A stretch of DNA of 64,000 nucleotides from Paraburkholderia solisilvae (GCF_902859875.1 NZ_CADIKF010000006.1:1-64000); one strand, 5' to 3'. Shown: positions 23,828 to 34,807, counted from the stretch's first letter. Made by a program: numbers and translations. Notes: generated from the sequence alone by a model not told the origin.

Positions 23828-24652
23828 CTACTGTCGTGCGGTGCGCAGATTGTCCGGCATCGGCACATTGAAGTTCGTGCGGAACGGATTGATGTCGAGG
23901 CCGCCGCGCCGCGTATAGCGCGCGTAAATCGCAAGCTTCACGGGCTGGCAGGCGTTCAGCACATCGACGAACATTTTCTCGACGCACTGTTCATGAAAGC
24001 CGGTGTGATTCCGATAGGAAATGATGTAGCGCAACAGCGACGCCTGATCGATTTGCGGACCGACGTAGTGAATCTGCACACTGCCCCAGTCGGGTTGACC
24101 GGTCACCGGGCAATTCGATTTCAGCAGGTTCGAATACAGCGTTTCCTCGACCGGCGCTTCGCCGTGCGCCGCCTTCAGCAGCGACGCGTCGGGCTGGTAA
24201 ATGTCCGTGTCGAGATCGAGCCGGTCGAGCGACAGCCCGTCGAATTCCTCGAGCGCGAGCTTGCCGAATTCCGCAGGGCCGTACAGATGCACGGAAACGC
24301 TTGCGCCGCAGCAGGCGGACACGTCGCGTTTGATCGTATCGCGCACGATGTCGATCGAGTCGAACGTTGTGTGTGCGAACGAACCGAGATAGAGCTTGAA
24401 CGATTTCGACTCGACGATATTCGGCGAATCGGCCGGCACATAGAACGTCGCGATCGCGATCTGCGGCTTGCCGCGGGTATTGAGCCACGACAGTTCGTAC
24501 GCGTTCCAGATATCGGTGCCGAAGAACGGCAGGCGCGCGACGATGCCGATCTGCTCGCGCGCGGCGCCTCGCGCAATCGGGAAGAGCAGCGATGCGTCGT
24601 ACTGTTCGGTATAGGTGGACGGTTTGCCGAGCGGAGATTGATCGGGTGTCAT
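23828..24652 (-). CDS. queF: NADPH-dependent 7-cyano-7-deazaguanine reductase (long form)
   Basis: A 274-residue enzyme of queuosine synthesis, reducing preQ0 to preQ1 for later insertion into tRNA. This is the long, two-domain (YqcD-type) QueF. The active-site Cys is in [15 protein letters not shown], and the substrate-binding part reads [26 protein letters not shown] in the N-terminal half is a further QueF signature. Its ATG overlaps the stop of the preceding 5'-nucleotidase gene by ATGA, so the two are co-translated. The other queuosine genes are not in the window. Confidence 0.96.
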   Translation of the reverse strand: MTPDQSPLGKPSTYTEQYDASLLFPIARGAAREQIGIVARLPFFGTDIWNAYELSWLNTRGKPQIAIATFYVPADSPNIVESKSFKLYLGSFAHTTFDSIDIVRDTIKRDVSACCGASVSVHLYGPAEFGKLALEEFDGLSLDRLDLDTDIYQPDASLLKAAHGEAPVEETLYSNLLKSNCPVTGQPDWGSVQIHYVGPQIDQASLLRYIISYRNHTGFHEQCVEKMFVDVLNACQPVKLAIYARYTRRGGLDINPFRTNFNVPMPDNLRTARQ

Positions 24653-25551
24653 GATGCATTCACGATGCCACTGACGACATGCCCGGTCGCGGTGACGTCG
24701 CGGGCCGATTCGCAGTGGCGAATTTGATCGTCGAAGAAAAAGTCGGGCTCGAACTCGCGCAGAAATGCGCCTTTTTCGAGGCCGCCGAGAAACATCGCTT
24801 CGTCGATTTCGATGTTCCAGGCCATCAGCGTGCGGATTGCGCGCTCATGCGCAGGCGCGGAGCGTGCGGTGACGAGCGCGGTGCGAATCCGCATCGGCGC
24901 GGCGGCGTCCGCGAGATTTTGCAGCCGGTGCAGCGCTTCGAGCAGCGGCTTGAGCGGCCCGTCGGCAAGCGGCAAATTGCGGTTGTCGATCTCGTGACCG
25001 ACGAACGCCTGCAACCCGTTCCGCTGAAACACGCGTTCCGCTTCGTCCGAGAATAGCACCGCGTCGCCATCGAACGCGATGCGGATTTCGTGCGGATACT
25101 TGCTCGCCATGCGCGCCGATTCGGGCAGCACGCGCGCGGCGGGAAAGCCGGCCGCGAGCGCGTCGCGCACGTCATCCCGATTCGCGGAAAGAAACAGCGA
25201 TGCGTTGAGCGGTTGCAGATACCCGAACGGCGCGCGTCCACGCGTGAACACGCCGCGCTCGATCGCCAGGCCATGCTCGCGGGCGGAGCTGAACGCGCGC
25301 AGCCCGCTGATCGGATCGCTGCGCGACAGAATGACGACTTCGACGCGCCGTGCGCCTGCATTCAGCGCGAGCAGCTTGCGGATCAGCGGGAATGCGACGC
25401 CGGGCTTCGCGGGCACATCGAGGCGCGAGCGCTGCAGCGCTTCGTACGCGCGCAGGTCGCCTTCCTCATACACGCGGTTCTCCTCCTCGAAGTCGAACAG
25501 CGCGCGCGACGAAATCGCCACTACCAGTTTGTCTTCGAGCGTGAAAGCCAT
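24649..25551 (-). CDS. 5'-nucleotidase, cytosolic NT5C1-like family
   Basis: A 300-residue protein resembling the cytosolic 5'-nucleotidases (5_nucleotid family). It begins [16 protein letters not shown], where a Ser replaces the first Asp of the usual HAD DxD, as in this family. It then has [47 protein letters not shown] and the C-terminal FFFDDQ acidic pair. It should dephosphorylate nucleoside monophosphates in the cytoplasm. Expression is linked to queF by the ATGA overlap; whether the enzyme handles a deazapurine metabolite is speculation. No strong ribosome site precedes the ATG. Confidence 0.85.
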   Translation of the reverse strand: MAFTLEDKLVVAISSRALFDFEEENRVYEEGDLRAYEALQRSRLDVPAKPGVAFPLIRKLLALNAGARRVEVVILSRSDPISGLRAFSSAREHGLAIERGVFTRGRAPFGYLQPLNASLFLSANRDDVRDALAAGFPAARVLPESARMASKYPHEIRIAFDGDAVLFSDEAERVFQRNGLQAFVGHEIDNRNLPLADGPLKPLLEALHRLQNLADAAAPMRIRTALVTARSAPAHERAIRTLMAWNIEIDEAMFLGGLEKGAFLREFEPDFFFDDQIRHCESARDVTATGHVVSGIVNAS

Positions 25552-25599
25552 AATGAAGTCGTTCGAGCCGGTTTGCGATACGCCGCTGCCGCGCAGCGC

Positions 25600-27123
25600 T
25601 TACGCGAGGAACAGCCGATACACCGGGTTCGCGGTTTCTTCCCAATGCGGATAGCCGAGCGTCGCCAGAAAGCGGGCGAATTCGCTGTCTTCGCTGGCGG
25701 GCACCTGAATGCCGACGAGGATCGAGCTGTAGTCCGCGCCCTGATTCCGATAATGGAACAGGCTGATATTCCAGTTCGGCGCCATCGACGACAGGAACTT
25801 CATCAGCGCGCCGGGCCGTTCCGGAAACTCGAAGCGGAACAGGCGCTCATGGTGCGCGAGCGGCGAACGGCCGCCGACCATATAACGGATGTGCTGCTTC
25901 GACAGTTCGTCGCCGGTCAGATCGACGGTCGCGAACCCGTGCGATTCGAGCGATGCCGCGATGCGTGCGGACTCGTCGCGGCTTCTGATCTGCACGCCGA
26001 CGAAAATATGCGCGGACTTCGAATCGGCGATCCGGTAGTTGAACTCGGTCACGCTGCGTGTGCCGATCAGTTCGCAAAAGCGTTTGAAGCTGCCGCGCTC
26101 TTCGGGAATCGTCACCGCGAACACGGCTTCTCGCGCTTCACCGACTTCCGCACGTTCGGCGACGAAGCGCATCCGGTCGAAGTTCATGTTCGCGCCGGAG
26201 GTGACCGCGATCAGCGTCTGGTTCTCGATGCCTTCGCGCTCCGCATATTGCTTGGCGCCTGCGACCGCAAGCGAGCCGGCCGGTTCGAGCACGCTGCGCG
26301 TATCCTGGAACACGTCCTTGATTGCCGCGCACAGCGCATCGGTATCGACGGTCAGCACTTCGTCGAGGTATTGCTGGCACAGCCGGAACGTTTCTTCACC
26401 GACCAGCTTCACCGCCGTGCCGTCCGAAAAGAGACCGACTTCGTTCAGCGTGACGCGGTGGCCGGCCTTGATCGATTGCGCCATCGCGCAGGAGTCGTCG
26501 GTTTGCACGCCGATCACCTTGATCTCCGGACGCACTTCTTTCACATACGCCGCGACGCCCGCCGCAAGACCGCCGCCGCCGATCGGCACGAAGATCGCGT
26601 GGATCGGCCCCTGATGCTGGCTCAGCACTTCCATCGCGACGGTGCCCTGGCCGGCGATCACATACGGGTCGTCGAACGGGTGCACGAAGGTGAGTCCGTG
26701 TTGTTCCTGAAGCTGCATCGCATGCGCATAAGCGTCGCTATACGACTCGCCGGCCTGCACGACCTCGACGGTCGGGCCGCCATGCGCGCGCACCGCATCG
26801 ACTTTCACTTGCGGCGTCGTGACCGGCACGACGATGATCGCCTTCACGCCGAGGCGCGCCGCCGACAGCGCAACGCCTTGCGCATGATTGCCCGCCGATG
26901 CGGTGATCACGCCGCGCGACAGCGCGTCGGCCGGAATGTGCGCCATCTTGTTGTACGCGCCGCGCACCTTGAACGAGAAGACCGGCTGGTTGTCTTCGCG
27001 CTTCAGGTAAACCGCATTGCGCAGCCGGGCGGACAGGTTGCGCGCATGTTCGAGTTCGGTCTCCCGGGCGACGTCGTAGACGCGCGCGGTCAGGATTTTC
27101 TTTAGATAGTCGTTGGAAGCCAT
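25600..27123 (-). CDS. ilvA: Threonine ammonia-lyase, biosynthetic
   Basis: A 507-residue PLP enzyme that deaminates threonine to 2-oxobutanoate, the first step to isoleucine. The catalytic domain (about 1-325) has the PLP lysine in FSFKVRGAYNKM, ASAGNHAQGVALSA and the glycine loop PIGGGGLAAGV. The C-terminal half holds two ACT-like regulatory repeats (about 335-500), which in the E. coli enzyme bind isoleucine and valine, so feedback control is expected. The ATG of MASNDYLKK is used; a GTG three codons earlier is possible. It is upstream of, and in the same direction as, the 5'-nucleotidase and queF genes. Confidence 0.96.
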   Translation of the reverse strand: MASNDYLKKILTARVYDVARETELEHARNLSARLRNAVYLKREDNQPVFSFKVRGAYNKMAHIPADALSRGVITASAGNHAQGVALSAARLGVKAIIVVPVTTPQVKVDAVRAHGGPTVEVVQAGESYSDAYAHAMQLQEQHGLTFVHPFDDPYVIAGQGTVAMEVLSQHQGPIHAIFVPIGGGGLAAGVAAYVKEVRPEIKVIGVQTDDSCAMAQSIKAGHRVTLNEVGLFSDGTAVKLVGEETFRLCQQYLDEVLTVDTDALCAAIKDVFQDTRSVLEPAGSLAVAGAKQYAEREGIENQTLIAVTSGANMNFDRMRFVAERAEVGEAREAVFAVTIPEERGSFKRFCELIGTRSVTEFNYRIADSKSAHIFVGVQIRSRDESARIAASLESHGFATVDLTGDELSKQHIRYMVGGRSPLAHHERLFRFEFPERPGALMKFLSSMAPNWNISLFHYRNQGADYSSILVGIQVPASEDSEFARFLATLGYPHWEETANPVYRLFLA

Positions 27124-27783
27124 GCGATTCACGGCGCGATGCGCTGGACAGGACGGGAAAAGGTCAATGATAGCGCCATACGTGCACGCTCAGACCGGCG
27201 GGCGATGGCGCGCGGCACGCGGGATGCTCGGCTTGGCTGGCCGATTTGCCGCGTGAAGCGCGCGATGTGACTGCAAGCGTGACTGCAAGCGCGACCGCAG
27301 TCGTGATTGCAAGCCGCCCTGTAAGCCGAATCGAAACCGACCTGACTACCAGCCGGAAAGCCAACGTCAGAGTCGACCTCAAAGCCGACCGGGCGGTCGG
27401 CAAATTCCCGGGGCGCGACGGATGCAACCGATGCCGCCAATCCCCCTGACGCCGTCATAGAGGCGTCAACGCGCACCAGGATGATGCGGTAGAATCATCC
27501 TTTAGAACAAGGATCGAAAGATGCACTGGCAGCCTCGGATCGCCCACCTGGTGCCCGTCCCGCGCGAGTCTCGACCCGCGGCGCAGCGGCACGTGCGGCA
27601 TGCACGATCGTGTAGTTGATATCTGAGCGCCGCGAAGCGGCCGGCGTGAGTTCGTCCGCTGCAACCCGCTTCGCCCACGATAAGAATTCCCAGCATTGCG
27701 CCCCACGCGCATCGTCAGCCGGCGCCGTCGCCTAATGAGAATCCCGGCGGCGCAGTTTGGCTGACCCACCGAGTCGTCCAACC
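27124..27783. other. 660-base gap with degenerate repeats and one tiny open frame
   Basis: Between ilvA and the large oxidoreductase gene. At 27266-27320 a degenerate 12-base unit (GTGACTGCAAGC, GCGACCGCAGTC, GTGATTGCAAGC) is repeated, followed by several GCCGAC or GCCGAA echoes. A TAGAAT at 27490-27495 could be a -10 box, and a 32-codon frame follows at 27521. No longer gene is convincing. Confidence 0.5.
27521..27619 (+). CDS. Possible small protein, 32 residues
   Basis: An ATG with AAGGATCGAAAG just upstream (a good ribosome site at fair spacing) opens a 32-codon frame beginning MHWQPRIAHLVPVPR and ending in an Arg/His/Cys-rich tail. A -10-like TAGAAT lies about 30 bases before it. It may be a leader peptide for the downstream oxidoreductase or chance. 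I recognise nothing in it. Confidence 0.25.
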   Translation: MHWQPRIAHLVPVPRESRPAAQRHVRHARSCS

Positions 27784-30700
27784 ATGAACGCACCTCAAGT
27801 ATTCGACCCGCACGGCGCCCCTCACGCAGTGGCCATCGATCCCGCACCGCGCCTGCGCGAAATTCCCTATAACTACACGTCGTTTTCCGATCGCGAAATC
27901 GTCATCCGTCTGCTCGGCGCAGAGGCATGGGCCGCGCTCGACGAATTGCGCAGCGAGCGCCGCACCGGCCGCTCCGCGCGGATGCTGTACGAAGTGCTCG
28001 GCGATATCTGGGTGGTGCGCCGCAACCCGTATCTGCAGGACGATCTGCTCGACAACCCGAAGCGCCGCAAGCTGCTGACCGAAGCGCTGCATCACCGGTT
28101 GGCCGAGATCGAAAAGCGCCGCCGTGCCGATCTGACCGCACATGGCGACGACGCCGGCGTCGATCGCGCGGCGCGCGTCGAGTTGCTGGTGGCCGCGGCG
28201 CGCCGCGCGGTCGAATCGTTCGCGAACGAGTTCGAGCAAAGCGCCGAACTGCGGCGCCGCGCGCTGCGCGAGCTGGGCCGCCGCACGCAGAAGGACAACA
28301 TCCGTTTCGACGGCCTGTCGCGCGTGTCCCACGTGACCGATGCGACCGACTGGCGCGTCGAGTATCCGTTCGTCGTGCTGACGCCGGATAGCGAAGACGA
28401 AATCGCGGGTCTCGTGAAAGCGTGCTTCGAGCTCGGGCTGACGGTCATTCCGCGCGGCGGCGGCACCGGCTATACGGGCGGCGCGGTGCCGCTCACGCCA
28501 TTTTCCGCGGTCATCAATACCGAGAAGCTCGAACAGCTCGGCGCGGTCGAGCTGACCGATCTGCCGGGTGTCGAGCGCCAGGTGCCGACCATCTACTCGG
28601 GCGCGGGCGTCGTCACGCGCCGCGTGACCGAGGCGGCCGAACAGGCGGGCTATGTGTTCGCGGTCGATCCGACGTCGCTCGACGCATCGTGCATCGGCGG
28701 CAACATCGCGATGAACGCGGGCGGCAAGAAGGCGGTGCTGTGGGGCACCGCGCTCGACAATCTCGCGTGGTGGCGGATGGTCGACCCGGAAGGCAACTGG
28801 CTCGAAGTCACGCGTCTCGAGCACAACCGCGGCAAGATTCACGACATTCCCGTGGCGCGCTTCGAACTGAAGTGGTTCGACGGCGAATACGCGCCGGGCG
28901 AGAAGCTGTTGCGCACCGAGTCGCTTGAAATCGAAGGGCGGCGCTTTCGCAAGGAAGGCCTCGGCAAGGACGTCACCGATAAATTCCTCGCCGGCCTGCC
29001 CGGCGTGCAGAAGGAAGGCTGCGACGGCCTCATCACGTCCGCGCGCTGGGTGCTGCACAAGATGCCCGCGCATACGCGCACCGTCTGCCTGGAATTTTTC
29101 GGCCAGGCGCGCGACGCCATTCCGAGCATCGTCGAAATCAAGGACTACCTGTTCGAAACGTCGCGCGAAGGCGGCGCGATTCTCGCGGGCCTCGAGCATC
29201 TCGACGAACGCTATCTGCGCGCGGTCGGCTATGCGACCAAGTCCAAACGCAATGCGTTTCCGAAGATGGTGCTGATCGGCGATATTGTCGGCGACGATGC
29301 CGACAAGGTGGCGGCCGCCACCTCCGAAGTGGTGCGGATGGCCAACGGCAAGAGCGGCGAAGGCTTCGTCGCGGTGAGCGCGGAGGCGCGCAAGCGCTTC
29401 TGGCTCGACCGCAGCCGCACCGCCGCGATCGCCAAGCATACGAACGCGTTCAAGATCAACGAAGACGTCGTGATTCCGCTCAACCGGATGGGCGAGTACA
29501 CGGATGGCATCGAGCGCATCAATATCGAGCTGTCGATCAAGAACAAGCTGCAACTGGTCGATGCGCTGGAAGCGTTTTTCAAGGCCGGCAAGTTGCCGCT
29601 CGGCAAGAGCGACGACGCGAACGAAATTCCGAGCGCCGAACTGCTCGAGGACCGTGTGCAGCATGCGCTCGAGTTGCTGAACCAGGTTCGCGCGCGCTGG
29701 ACGTTCCTGCGCGACAGGCTCGATTTGTCATTGCGCGAAGCGCAGCACTATCTGGTTGGGCTCGGCTATGCGCCGCTCGCGGAAAAATTCGCGGACCGTG
29801 TCGATGCGCAGCCGGGCGTGACGGTGTTCGACGTCACGCAGGACCGCACGATCCGCGTATCGTGGAAGCAGGAAATCCGCGCGGAATTGCGGCAAATTTT
29901 CAACGGCGGCGAGTTCAAGCCGATCCTCGACGAAGCGCAGGCCATCCATAAGCAGGTGCTGCGCGGCCGGGTGTTCGTCGCGCTGCATATGCATGCCGGC
30001 GACGGCAACGTTCATACGAACATCCCGGTCAATTCCGACAACTACGAGATGCTGCAGGATGCGCATACGGCGGTCGCGCGCATCATGAAGCTCGCGCGAA
30101 CGCTCGATGGCGTGATTTCCGGCGAGCACGGCATCGGCATCACGAAGCTCGAATTCCTCACCGATGACGAGATCGCCGAATTCCGCGCGTACAAGCAGCG
30201 CGTCGATCCGCACGGGCGCTTCAATGCCGGCAAGCTGCTCGAAGGCGCGGACCTGCGCAATGCCTATACGCCGAGCTTCGGCCTGATGGGCTACGAGTCG
30301 CTGATCATGCAGCAATCCGATATTGGTGCGATCGCCGATTCGGTGAAGGACTGCCTGCGCTGCGGCAAGTGCAAGCCGGTCTGCGCGACGCACGTGCCGC
30401 GCGCGAACCTGCTGTACAGCCCGCGCAACAAGATTCTCGCCACGTCGTTGCTGGTTGAAGCGTTCCTGTACGAGGAGCAGACGCGCCGCGGCGTATCCAT
30501 CAAACATTGGGACGAATTCAACGACGTCGCCGATCACTGCACGGTGTGCCACAAGTGCGCGACGCCGTGCCCGGTGAAGATCGACTTCGGCGACGTGACG
30601 ATGAACATGCGCAATCTGCTGCGCAAGATGGGCAAGAAGAAGTTCAACCCGGGCAACGCGGCGGGCATGTTCTTCCTGAACGCGACCAACCCGCAGACCA

Positions 30701-31929
30701 TCAATCTCGCGCGCACCGCGATGATGGGCATCGGCTACAAGGCGCAGCGCCTCGGCAATGACGTGCTGAAGAAGTTCGCGAAGAAGCAGACCGCGCATCC
30801 GCCCGCGACCACCGGCAAGCCGCCGGTTGTCGAGCAGGTCATTCATTTCATGAACAAGAAGATGCCGGGCAACCTGCCGAAGAAAACGGCGCGCGCGCTG
30901 CTCGACATCGAAGATAACAAGATCGTGCCGATCATCCGCAATCCGCAGGCGACCACCGTCGATTCGGAAGCGGTGTTCTACTTCCCGGGCTGCGGCTCCG
31001 AGCGCCTGTTCTCGCAGGTCGGCCTCGCGACGCAGGCGATGCTGTGGGAGGCAGGCGTGCAGACCGTGCTGCCGCCGGGCTACCTGTGCTGCGGCTATCC
31101 GCAGCGCGGCTCAGGCCAGTACGACAAGGCCGAGAAGATCGTCACCGATAACCGCGTACTGTTCCACCGCGTCGCGAATACGCTGAACTACCTCGATATC
31201 AAGACGGTGGTGGTGTCGTGCGGCACCTGTTACGACCAGCTCGCCGGTTATGAATTCGACAAGATTTTCCCGGGCTGCCGGATTATCGACATCCACGAAT
31301 TCCTGCTGGAGAAGGGCATCAAGCTCGACGGCGTGAAGGGCACGCGCTACATGTATCACGACCCGTGCCACACGCCGATCAAGACGATGGACCCGGTCAA
31401 ACTCGTCAACCAGTTGATGGGCTCGGAACAGGACGGCTACAAGATCGAGAAGAACGACCGCTGCTGCGGCGAGTCCGGCACGCTGGCGGTCACGCGCCCG
31501 GACGTGTCGACGCAGGTGCGTTTCCGCAAGGAAGAAGAGATCCGCAAGGGTGCGGCGAAGCTGCGCGGCATTCCGCTCGTTGCCGAGGCTGGCTCGAATG
31601 CAATCAATATGGCGAATGCGGCCGCCGGCGCGGCCGGCGCGGCGCCCGGCTCGGTGCTCAAGGCGGGCGACGGACCGCAGCCGAACGGCCATGCACATGG
31701 TGGAGCCAATGGCGCGGCAAGCGGTGGAGCAAACGGCGCCACGACCGACGTGAAAATTCTGACCAGCTGCCCGTCGTGCCTGCAAGGCCTGTCGCGCTAC
31801 AACGAAGACGCGAACATCGAAGCGGACTATATCGTTGTCGAAATTGCACGCCATCTGCTCGGCGAAAACTGGATGGCCGACTACGTTGCCCGCGCGAACA
31901 ATGGCGGAATCGAGCGCGTGCTGGTCTAA
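27784..31929 (+). CDS. Giant FAD-linked oxidoreductase with Fe-S and CCG domains (DUF3683 type)
   Basis: A 1381-residue fusion. Order: DUF3683-type N-terminal region (about 1-180), FAD-binding domain of the GlcD/D-lactate dehydrogenase type (about 190-400; [15 protein letters not shown]), FAD-oxidase C domain (to about 840; [32 protein letters not shown]), two 4Fe-4S motifs ([11 protein letters not shown] near 858, [12 protein letters not shown] near 919) and two cysteine-rich CCG domains (YFPGCGSE near 1069 with CCGYP; HDPCH and CCGESG). An Ala/Gly/Asn linker (about 1279-1322) precedes a final SCPSC. In effect it joins GlcD- and GlcF-like subunits in one chain, likely a membrane-associated 2-hydroxyacid dehydrogenase feeding electrons to quinone. 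The substrate is unknown. Confidence 0.88.
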   Translation: MNAPQVFDPHGAPHAVAIDPAPRLREIPYNYTSFSDREIVIRLLGAEAWAALDELRSERRTGRSARMLYEVLGDIWVVRRNPYLQDDLLDNPKRRKLLTEALHHRLAEIEKRRRADLTAHGDDAGVDRAARVELLVAAARRAVESFANEFEQSAELRRRALRELGRRTQKDNIRFDGLSRVSHVTDATDWRVEYPFVVLTPDSEDEIAGLVKACFELGLTVIPRGGGTGYTGGAVPLTPFSAVINTEKLEQLGAVELTDLPGVERQVPTIYSGAGVVTRRVTEAAEQAGYVFAVDPTSLDASCIGGNIAMNAGGKKAVLWGTALDNLAWWRMVDPEGNWLEVTRLEHNRGKIHDIPVARFELKWFDGEYAPGEKLLRTESLEIEGRRFRKEGLGKDVTDKFLAGLPGVQKEGCDGLITSARWVLHKMPAHTRTVCLEFFGQARDAIPSIVEIKDYLFETSREGGAILAGLEHLDERYLRAVGYATKSKRNAFPKMVLIGDIVGDDADKVAAATSEVVRMANGKSGEGFVAVSAEARKRFWLDRSRTAAIAKHTNAFKINEDVVIPLNRMGEYTDGIERINIELSIKNKLQLVDALEAFFKAGKLPLGKSDDANEIPSAELLEDRVQHALELLNQVRARWTFLRDRLDLSLREAQHYLVGLGYAPLAEKFADRVDAQPGVTVFDVTQDRTIRVSWKQEIRAELRQIFNGGEFKPILDEAQAIHKQVLRGRVFVALHMHAGDGNVHTNIPVNSDNYEMLQDAHTAVARIMKLARTLDGVISGEHGIGITKLEFLTDDEIAEFRAYKQRVDPHGRFNAGKLLEGADLRNAYTPSFGLMGYESLIMQQSDIGAIADSVKDCLRCGKCKPVCATHVPRANLLYSPRNKILATSLLVEAFLYEEQTRRGVSIKHWDEFNDVADHCTVCHKCATPCPVKIDFGDVTMNMRNLLRKMGKKKFNPGNAAGMFFLNATNPQTINLARTAMMGIGYKAQRLGNDVLKKFAKKQTAHPPATTGKPPVVEQVIHFMNKKMPGNLPKKTARALLDIEDNKIVPIIRNPQATTVDSEAVFYFPGCGSERLFSQVGLATQAMLWEAGVQTVLPPGYLCCGYPQRGSGQYDKAEKIVTDNRVLFHRVANTLNYLDIKTVVVSCGTCYDQLAGYEFDKIFPGCRIIDIHEFLLEKGIKLDGVKGTRYMYHDPCHTPIKTMDPVKLVNQLMGSEQDGYKIEKNDRCCGESGTLAVTRPDVSTQVRFRKEEEIRKGAAKLRGIPLVAEAGSNAINMANAAAGAAGAAPGSVLKAGDGPQPNGHAHGGANGAASGGANGATTDVKILTSCPSCLQGLSRYNEDANIEADYIVVEIARHLLGENWMADYVARANNGGIERVLV

Positions 31930-31963
31930 TGGCACGCATGACGGTATGCGCTCGAGGGCGACG

Positions 31964-32392
31964 ATGGACTGTATCTTCTGCCGTGAAGACGGCGGCGACA
32001 TTCTGTGGCAGGACGACACGCTGCGTGTCGTCCTCGCCGACGAACACGACTACCCGGGGTTTTGCCGGGTAATCTGGAGCCAGCATGTGGCCGAGTTTTC
32101 CGACCTGGCCGATGCGGAGCGCGACCGGATGATGCGCGCGGTGAACGCCGTGGAACGCGCGATGCGACGCGTCCTGAATCCGGTCAAGGTCAACCTGGCG
32201 AGCCTCGGCAACCAGGTGCCGCATGTGCATTGGCATGTCATTCCGCGCTTTTCCAACGACGCGCATTTCCCGCTGCCGATCTGGGCGCCGCGTCAGCGGA
32301 CCGTGTCGGAAGCGCTGCTCTCGCAGCGCCGCGCGCGGGCGACGCTGCTGCGCGACGCGGTGCGCGGCGAAATCGAACAGGCTCTCGCGTGA
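31964..32392 (+). CDS. HIT family protein
   Basis: A 142-residue histidine-triad nucleotide-binding protein. The HxHxH motif appears as HVHWHVIPR (about residue 88), and the N-terminal CIFC pair is typical of Fhit/HinT-like members. It would hydrolyse a nucleotide phosphoramidate or dinucleoside polyphosphate; the exact substrate cannot be fixed. GAGGGCGACG precedes the ATG. It follows the giant oxidoreductase by 34 bases and is followed by DUF971 and ubiE, all on one strand. Confidence 0.9.
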   Translation: MDCIFCREDGGDILWQDDTLRVVLADEHDYPGFCRVIWSQHVAEFSDLADAERDRMMRAVNAVERAMRRVLNPVKVNLASLGNQVPHVHWHVIPRFSNDAHFPLPIWAPRQRTVSEALLSQRRARATLLRDAVRGEIEQALA

Positions 32393-32399
32393 GGCGACC

Positions 32400-32819
32400 A
32401 TGGGTGGACTGACTCCCGACACACCGGTGCCGACCGGCGTCGTCGTGCACGCGCTATCGCGCGTGCTGGAACTGCAGTATGCGAACGGCCAGTCGTACCG
32501 GGTGCCGTTCGAACTGATGCGGGTGTACTCGCCGTCGGCGGAAGTGCGCGGCCACGGGCCCGGCCAGGAGACGCTGCAAACGGGCAAGCGCGAGGTGACG
32601 ATCACCGCGCTGGAAGGCGTCGGCAACTACGCGTTGCAGCCGACCTTCTCGGACGGCCATTCGACCGGCATCTATTCGTGGGATCTGCTGTGGGATCTCG
32701 CCACGCGCCAGGACGAACTGTGGCGCGAGTATCTGGACGGCCTCGCCGCAGCCGGCGTCGACCGCGATGCACCGATGCCGGACGCATCACCGGCGCATGG
32801 CCACGGCCACCGCCACTGA
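32400..32819 (+). CDS. DUF971 protein (gamma-butyrobetaine hydroxylase N-domain-like)
   Basis: A 139-residue protein. It has the DUF971 fold pattern: RVLELQYANGQSYRVPFELMRVYSPSAEVRGHG early, then ITALEGVGNYALQPTFSDGHSTGIYSWDLL and LWREYLDGLAAAG. The same domain occurs at the N-terminus of gamma-butyrobetaine hydroxylase. Standalone copies lie beside ubiE in many betaproteobacteria, which hints at a role near quinone or Fe-S metabolism, but this is not established. The C-terminal tail is His-rich (AHGHGHRH), perhaps a metal-binding end. It is preceded by the HIT gene at 7 bases and is followed by ubiE. Confidence 0.82.
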   Translation: MGGLTPDTPVPTGVVVHALSRVLELQYANGQSYRVPFELMRVYSPSAEVRGHGPGQETLQTGKREVTITALEGVGNYALQPTFSDGHSTGIYSWDLLWDLATRQDELWREYLDGLAAAGVDRDAPMPDASPAHGHGHRH

Positions 32820-32906
32820 CGCAGCGGCCGATACGGGCTGGTACCATTCGCCCGGCCGCTACGATGCGGCGCAACAATCGTCAAAAAACGCGAAAGGACA
32901 AGCGCG

Positions 32907-33638
32907 ATGAGCAAAACCCACTTCGGCTATCAGACGGTCGACGAACAGGACAAGGCGAAGAAGGTGGCGGGCGTGTTCCACTCCGTCGCGTCCAACTACG
33001 ACCTGATGAACGACCTGATGTCGGGCGGGCTGCACCGCGCGTGGAAGGCGTTCACCATCGCCCAGGCGAATGTGCGGCCGGGCTTCAAGGTGCTCGATAT
33101 TGCGGGCGGCACCGGCGACCTGTCGAAGGCGTTCGCGAAGCAGGCCGGGCCCAGCGGCGAAATCTGGCATACCGACATCAACGAATCGATGCTGCGCGTG
33201 GGCCGCGACCGCCTGCTCGACAAGGGCGTGGTGACGCCCGCACTGCTCTGCGACGCGGAGAAAATTCCGTTTCCGGACAACTACTTCGATGTGGTGACGG
33301 TGGCATTCGGCTTGCGCAACATGACGCACAAGGACATCGCGCTTGCCGAGATGCGGCGCGTGCTGAAGCCGGGCGGCCGCCTGCTCGTGCTGGAGTTCTC
33401 GAAGGTGTGGGATCCGCTGAAGAAGGCGTACGACGTCTATTCGTTCAAGGTCTTGCCGTGGCTTGGCGAGCGATTTGCCAAAGATGCGGAGAGCTATCGG
33501 TACCTCGCCGAATCGATCCGGATGCACCCGGATCAGGAAACTTTAAAAACGATGATGGAACAAGCGGGCCTCGATGGCGTCAAATATTACAATTTGTCAG
33601 CTGGCGTGGTAGCCTTGCATACCGGGACAAAGTATTAG
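32907..33638 (+). CDS. ubiE: Ubiquinone/menaquinone C-methyltransferase
   Basis: A 243-residue SAM-dependent methyltransferase that methylates the benzoquinone ring during ubiquinone synthesis. UbiE signatures are the [20 protein letters not shown] segment, the SAM-binding [37 protein letters not shown] and the final [21 protein letters not shown] precedes the ATG. It opens a ubiquinone cluster (ubiE, Tim44-like, ubiJ, ubiB) that is conserved in the order known from gammaproteobacteria, here with a Tim44-like gene inserted. Confidence 0.97.
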   Translation: MSKTHFGYQTVDEQDKAKKVAGVFHSVASNYDLMNDLMSGGLHRAWKAFTIAQANVRPGFKVLDIAGGTGDLSKAFAKQAGPSGEIWHTDINESMLRVGRDRLLDKGVVTPALLCDAEKIPFPDNYFDVVTVAFGLRNMTHKDIALAEMRRVLKPGGRLLVLEFSKVWDPLKKAYDVYSFKVLPWLGERFAKDAESYRYLAESIRMHPDQETLKTMMEQAGLDGVKYYNLSAGVVALHTGTKY

Positions 33639-33675
33639 CGTCCCTAACCTCTCGTTTCTTAAGGAATTTTCAGAA

Positions 33676-34677
33676 ATGTCCGCTTCGACTCTGTTATCTC
33701 ATCGTAAGGTTGTGCGGCCATGGGCGAGGAGAATCGGACTGCTCGCCATGGTCGGTGTGCTCACCGCCGGCACGCTCGCGTCGCTCGACGCGGAAGCGCG
33801 GCGCATGGGGGGCGGGCGCAGTTTCGGCCGGCAATCCGACTCGTCGATGATGCAGCGGCAGACCACGCCGCCGCCGTCCCAGCCGGCGCAGCCCGGCCAG
33901 GCCGCGCCAATGCAGCGCGCGCAACCCGCGCCGGCGCCGGCGCCCGCCGTGCAGCCTAACCGCTCGCGCTGGCTCGGACCGATCGCGGGCCTCGCGGCCG
34001 GTCTCGGCATCGCGGCGCTGCTGTCGCACTTCGGGCTGGGCGAAGCGTTCGCCGGCGCCATGGCCAACTTCCTCGTCATCGCGCTGATCGCGCTGGTGGC
34101 GATCTGGCTGATCCGCAAATTCTTCGGCCGCAAACGCGATGCGGGTACGCCGGCGTACGCGGGCGGCGCGCCGACGCTCAATGCGGGCGGCAGCGGCTAC
34201 TCGCAGGAGCCGCGCTATACGGCGCCGCCGAGCGGCACGTATCTCGAGCCGCGAGGCAATCCGCTCACCACGCCGCAACTCGAAGCCGCGCCGGCCGTGC
34301 CGGCGAACTTCGATTCGGAAGCGTTCCTGCGCAACGCGAAGGTGTACTTCGTGCGTCTGCAGGAAGCCTGGGATGCGGGCAACATGGCCGATATCCGCGA
34401 ATTCACCACGCCCGAGATGTTCGCCGAGGTGAAGATCGACCTCGATTCACGCGGCGAGGCGCGCAACCAGACCGATGTCGTGCAACTGAATGCGGAACTG
34501 CTCGGCGTCGAAGATCGCGGCAGCGAATATCTCGCGAGCGTGCGCTTCTCCGGGCTGATCCGCGAGACGGTCGGCGGTGCGGCCGAGCCGTTCGTCGAAA
34601 TCTGGAATCTGTCGCGGTCGACGAAGTCCGGTGAAGGCTGGCTGCTGGCGGGTATCCAGCAGGTCACGCATCACTGA
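33676..34677 (+). CDS. Tim44-like domain membrane protein
   Basis: A 333-residue protein. An N-terminal hydrophobic segment (about 17-38, signal or anchor) is followed by a Gln/Pro/Ala-rich low-complexity stretch (PQPAQPGQ style, about 55-92), then one or two membrane helices (about 96-148, including LVIALIALVAIWLIRKFF). The C-terminal Tim44-like domain (about 205-333) reads FLRNAKVYFVRLQEAWDAGN, FTTPEMFAEVKIDL and FSGLIRETVGG. Bacterial homologues have no settled role. It sits between ubiE and ubiJ/ubiB with AAGGAA before its ATG and its own terminator downstream, so it may be regulated apart from ubiJ-ubiB. Confidence 0.85.
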   Translation: MSASTLLSHRKVVRPWARRIGLLAMVGVLTAGTLASLDAEARRMGGGRSFGRQSDSSMMQRQTTPPPSQPAQPGQAAPMQRAQPAPAPAPAVQPNRSRWLGPIAGLAAGLGIAALLSHFGLGEAFAGAMANFLVIALIALVAIWLIRKFFGRKRDAGTPAYAGGAPTLNAGGSGYSQEPRYTAPPSGTYLEPRGNPLTTPQLEAAPAVPANFDSEAFLRNAKVYFVRLQEAWDAGNMADIREFTTPEMFAEVKIDLDSRGEARNQTDVVQLNAELLGVEDRGSEYLASVRFSGLIRETVGGAAEPFVEIWNLSRSTKSGEGWLLAGIQQVTHH

Positions 34678-34807
34678 ACCGGCTGCGGATATGCGGCGAG
34701 GCGACGTTTAGCGGCGACCGCGCTTACTGCCGCATCCGCCGCCCGATACACCGTCGCATAGGCCGTTCGGCCGAAGCGGCCAGAAAGACAACGGACGTTA
34801 CAATAGG

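Noticed and set aside
23664..23987. Longer P450 start
   Set aside because: The open frame extends upstream, but the added residues are basic, contain no P450 feature and would overrun the queF 3' end.
27715..29664. Minus-strand frame of 649 codons opposite the giant oxidoreductase
   Set aside because: Shadow frame, no domain and no ribosome site; the plus strand has clear FAD-binding motifs.
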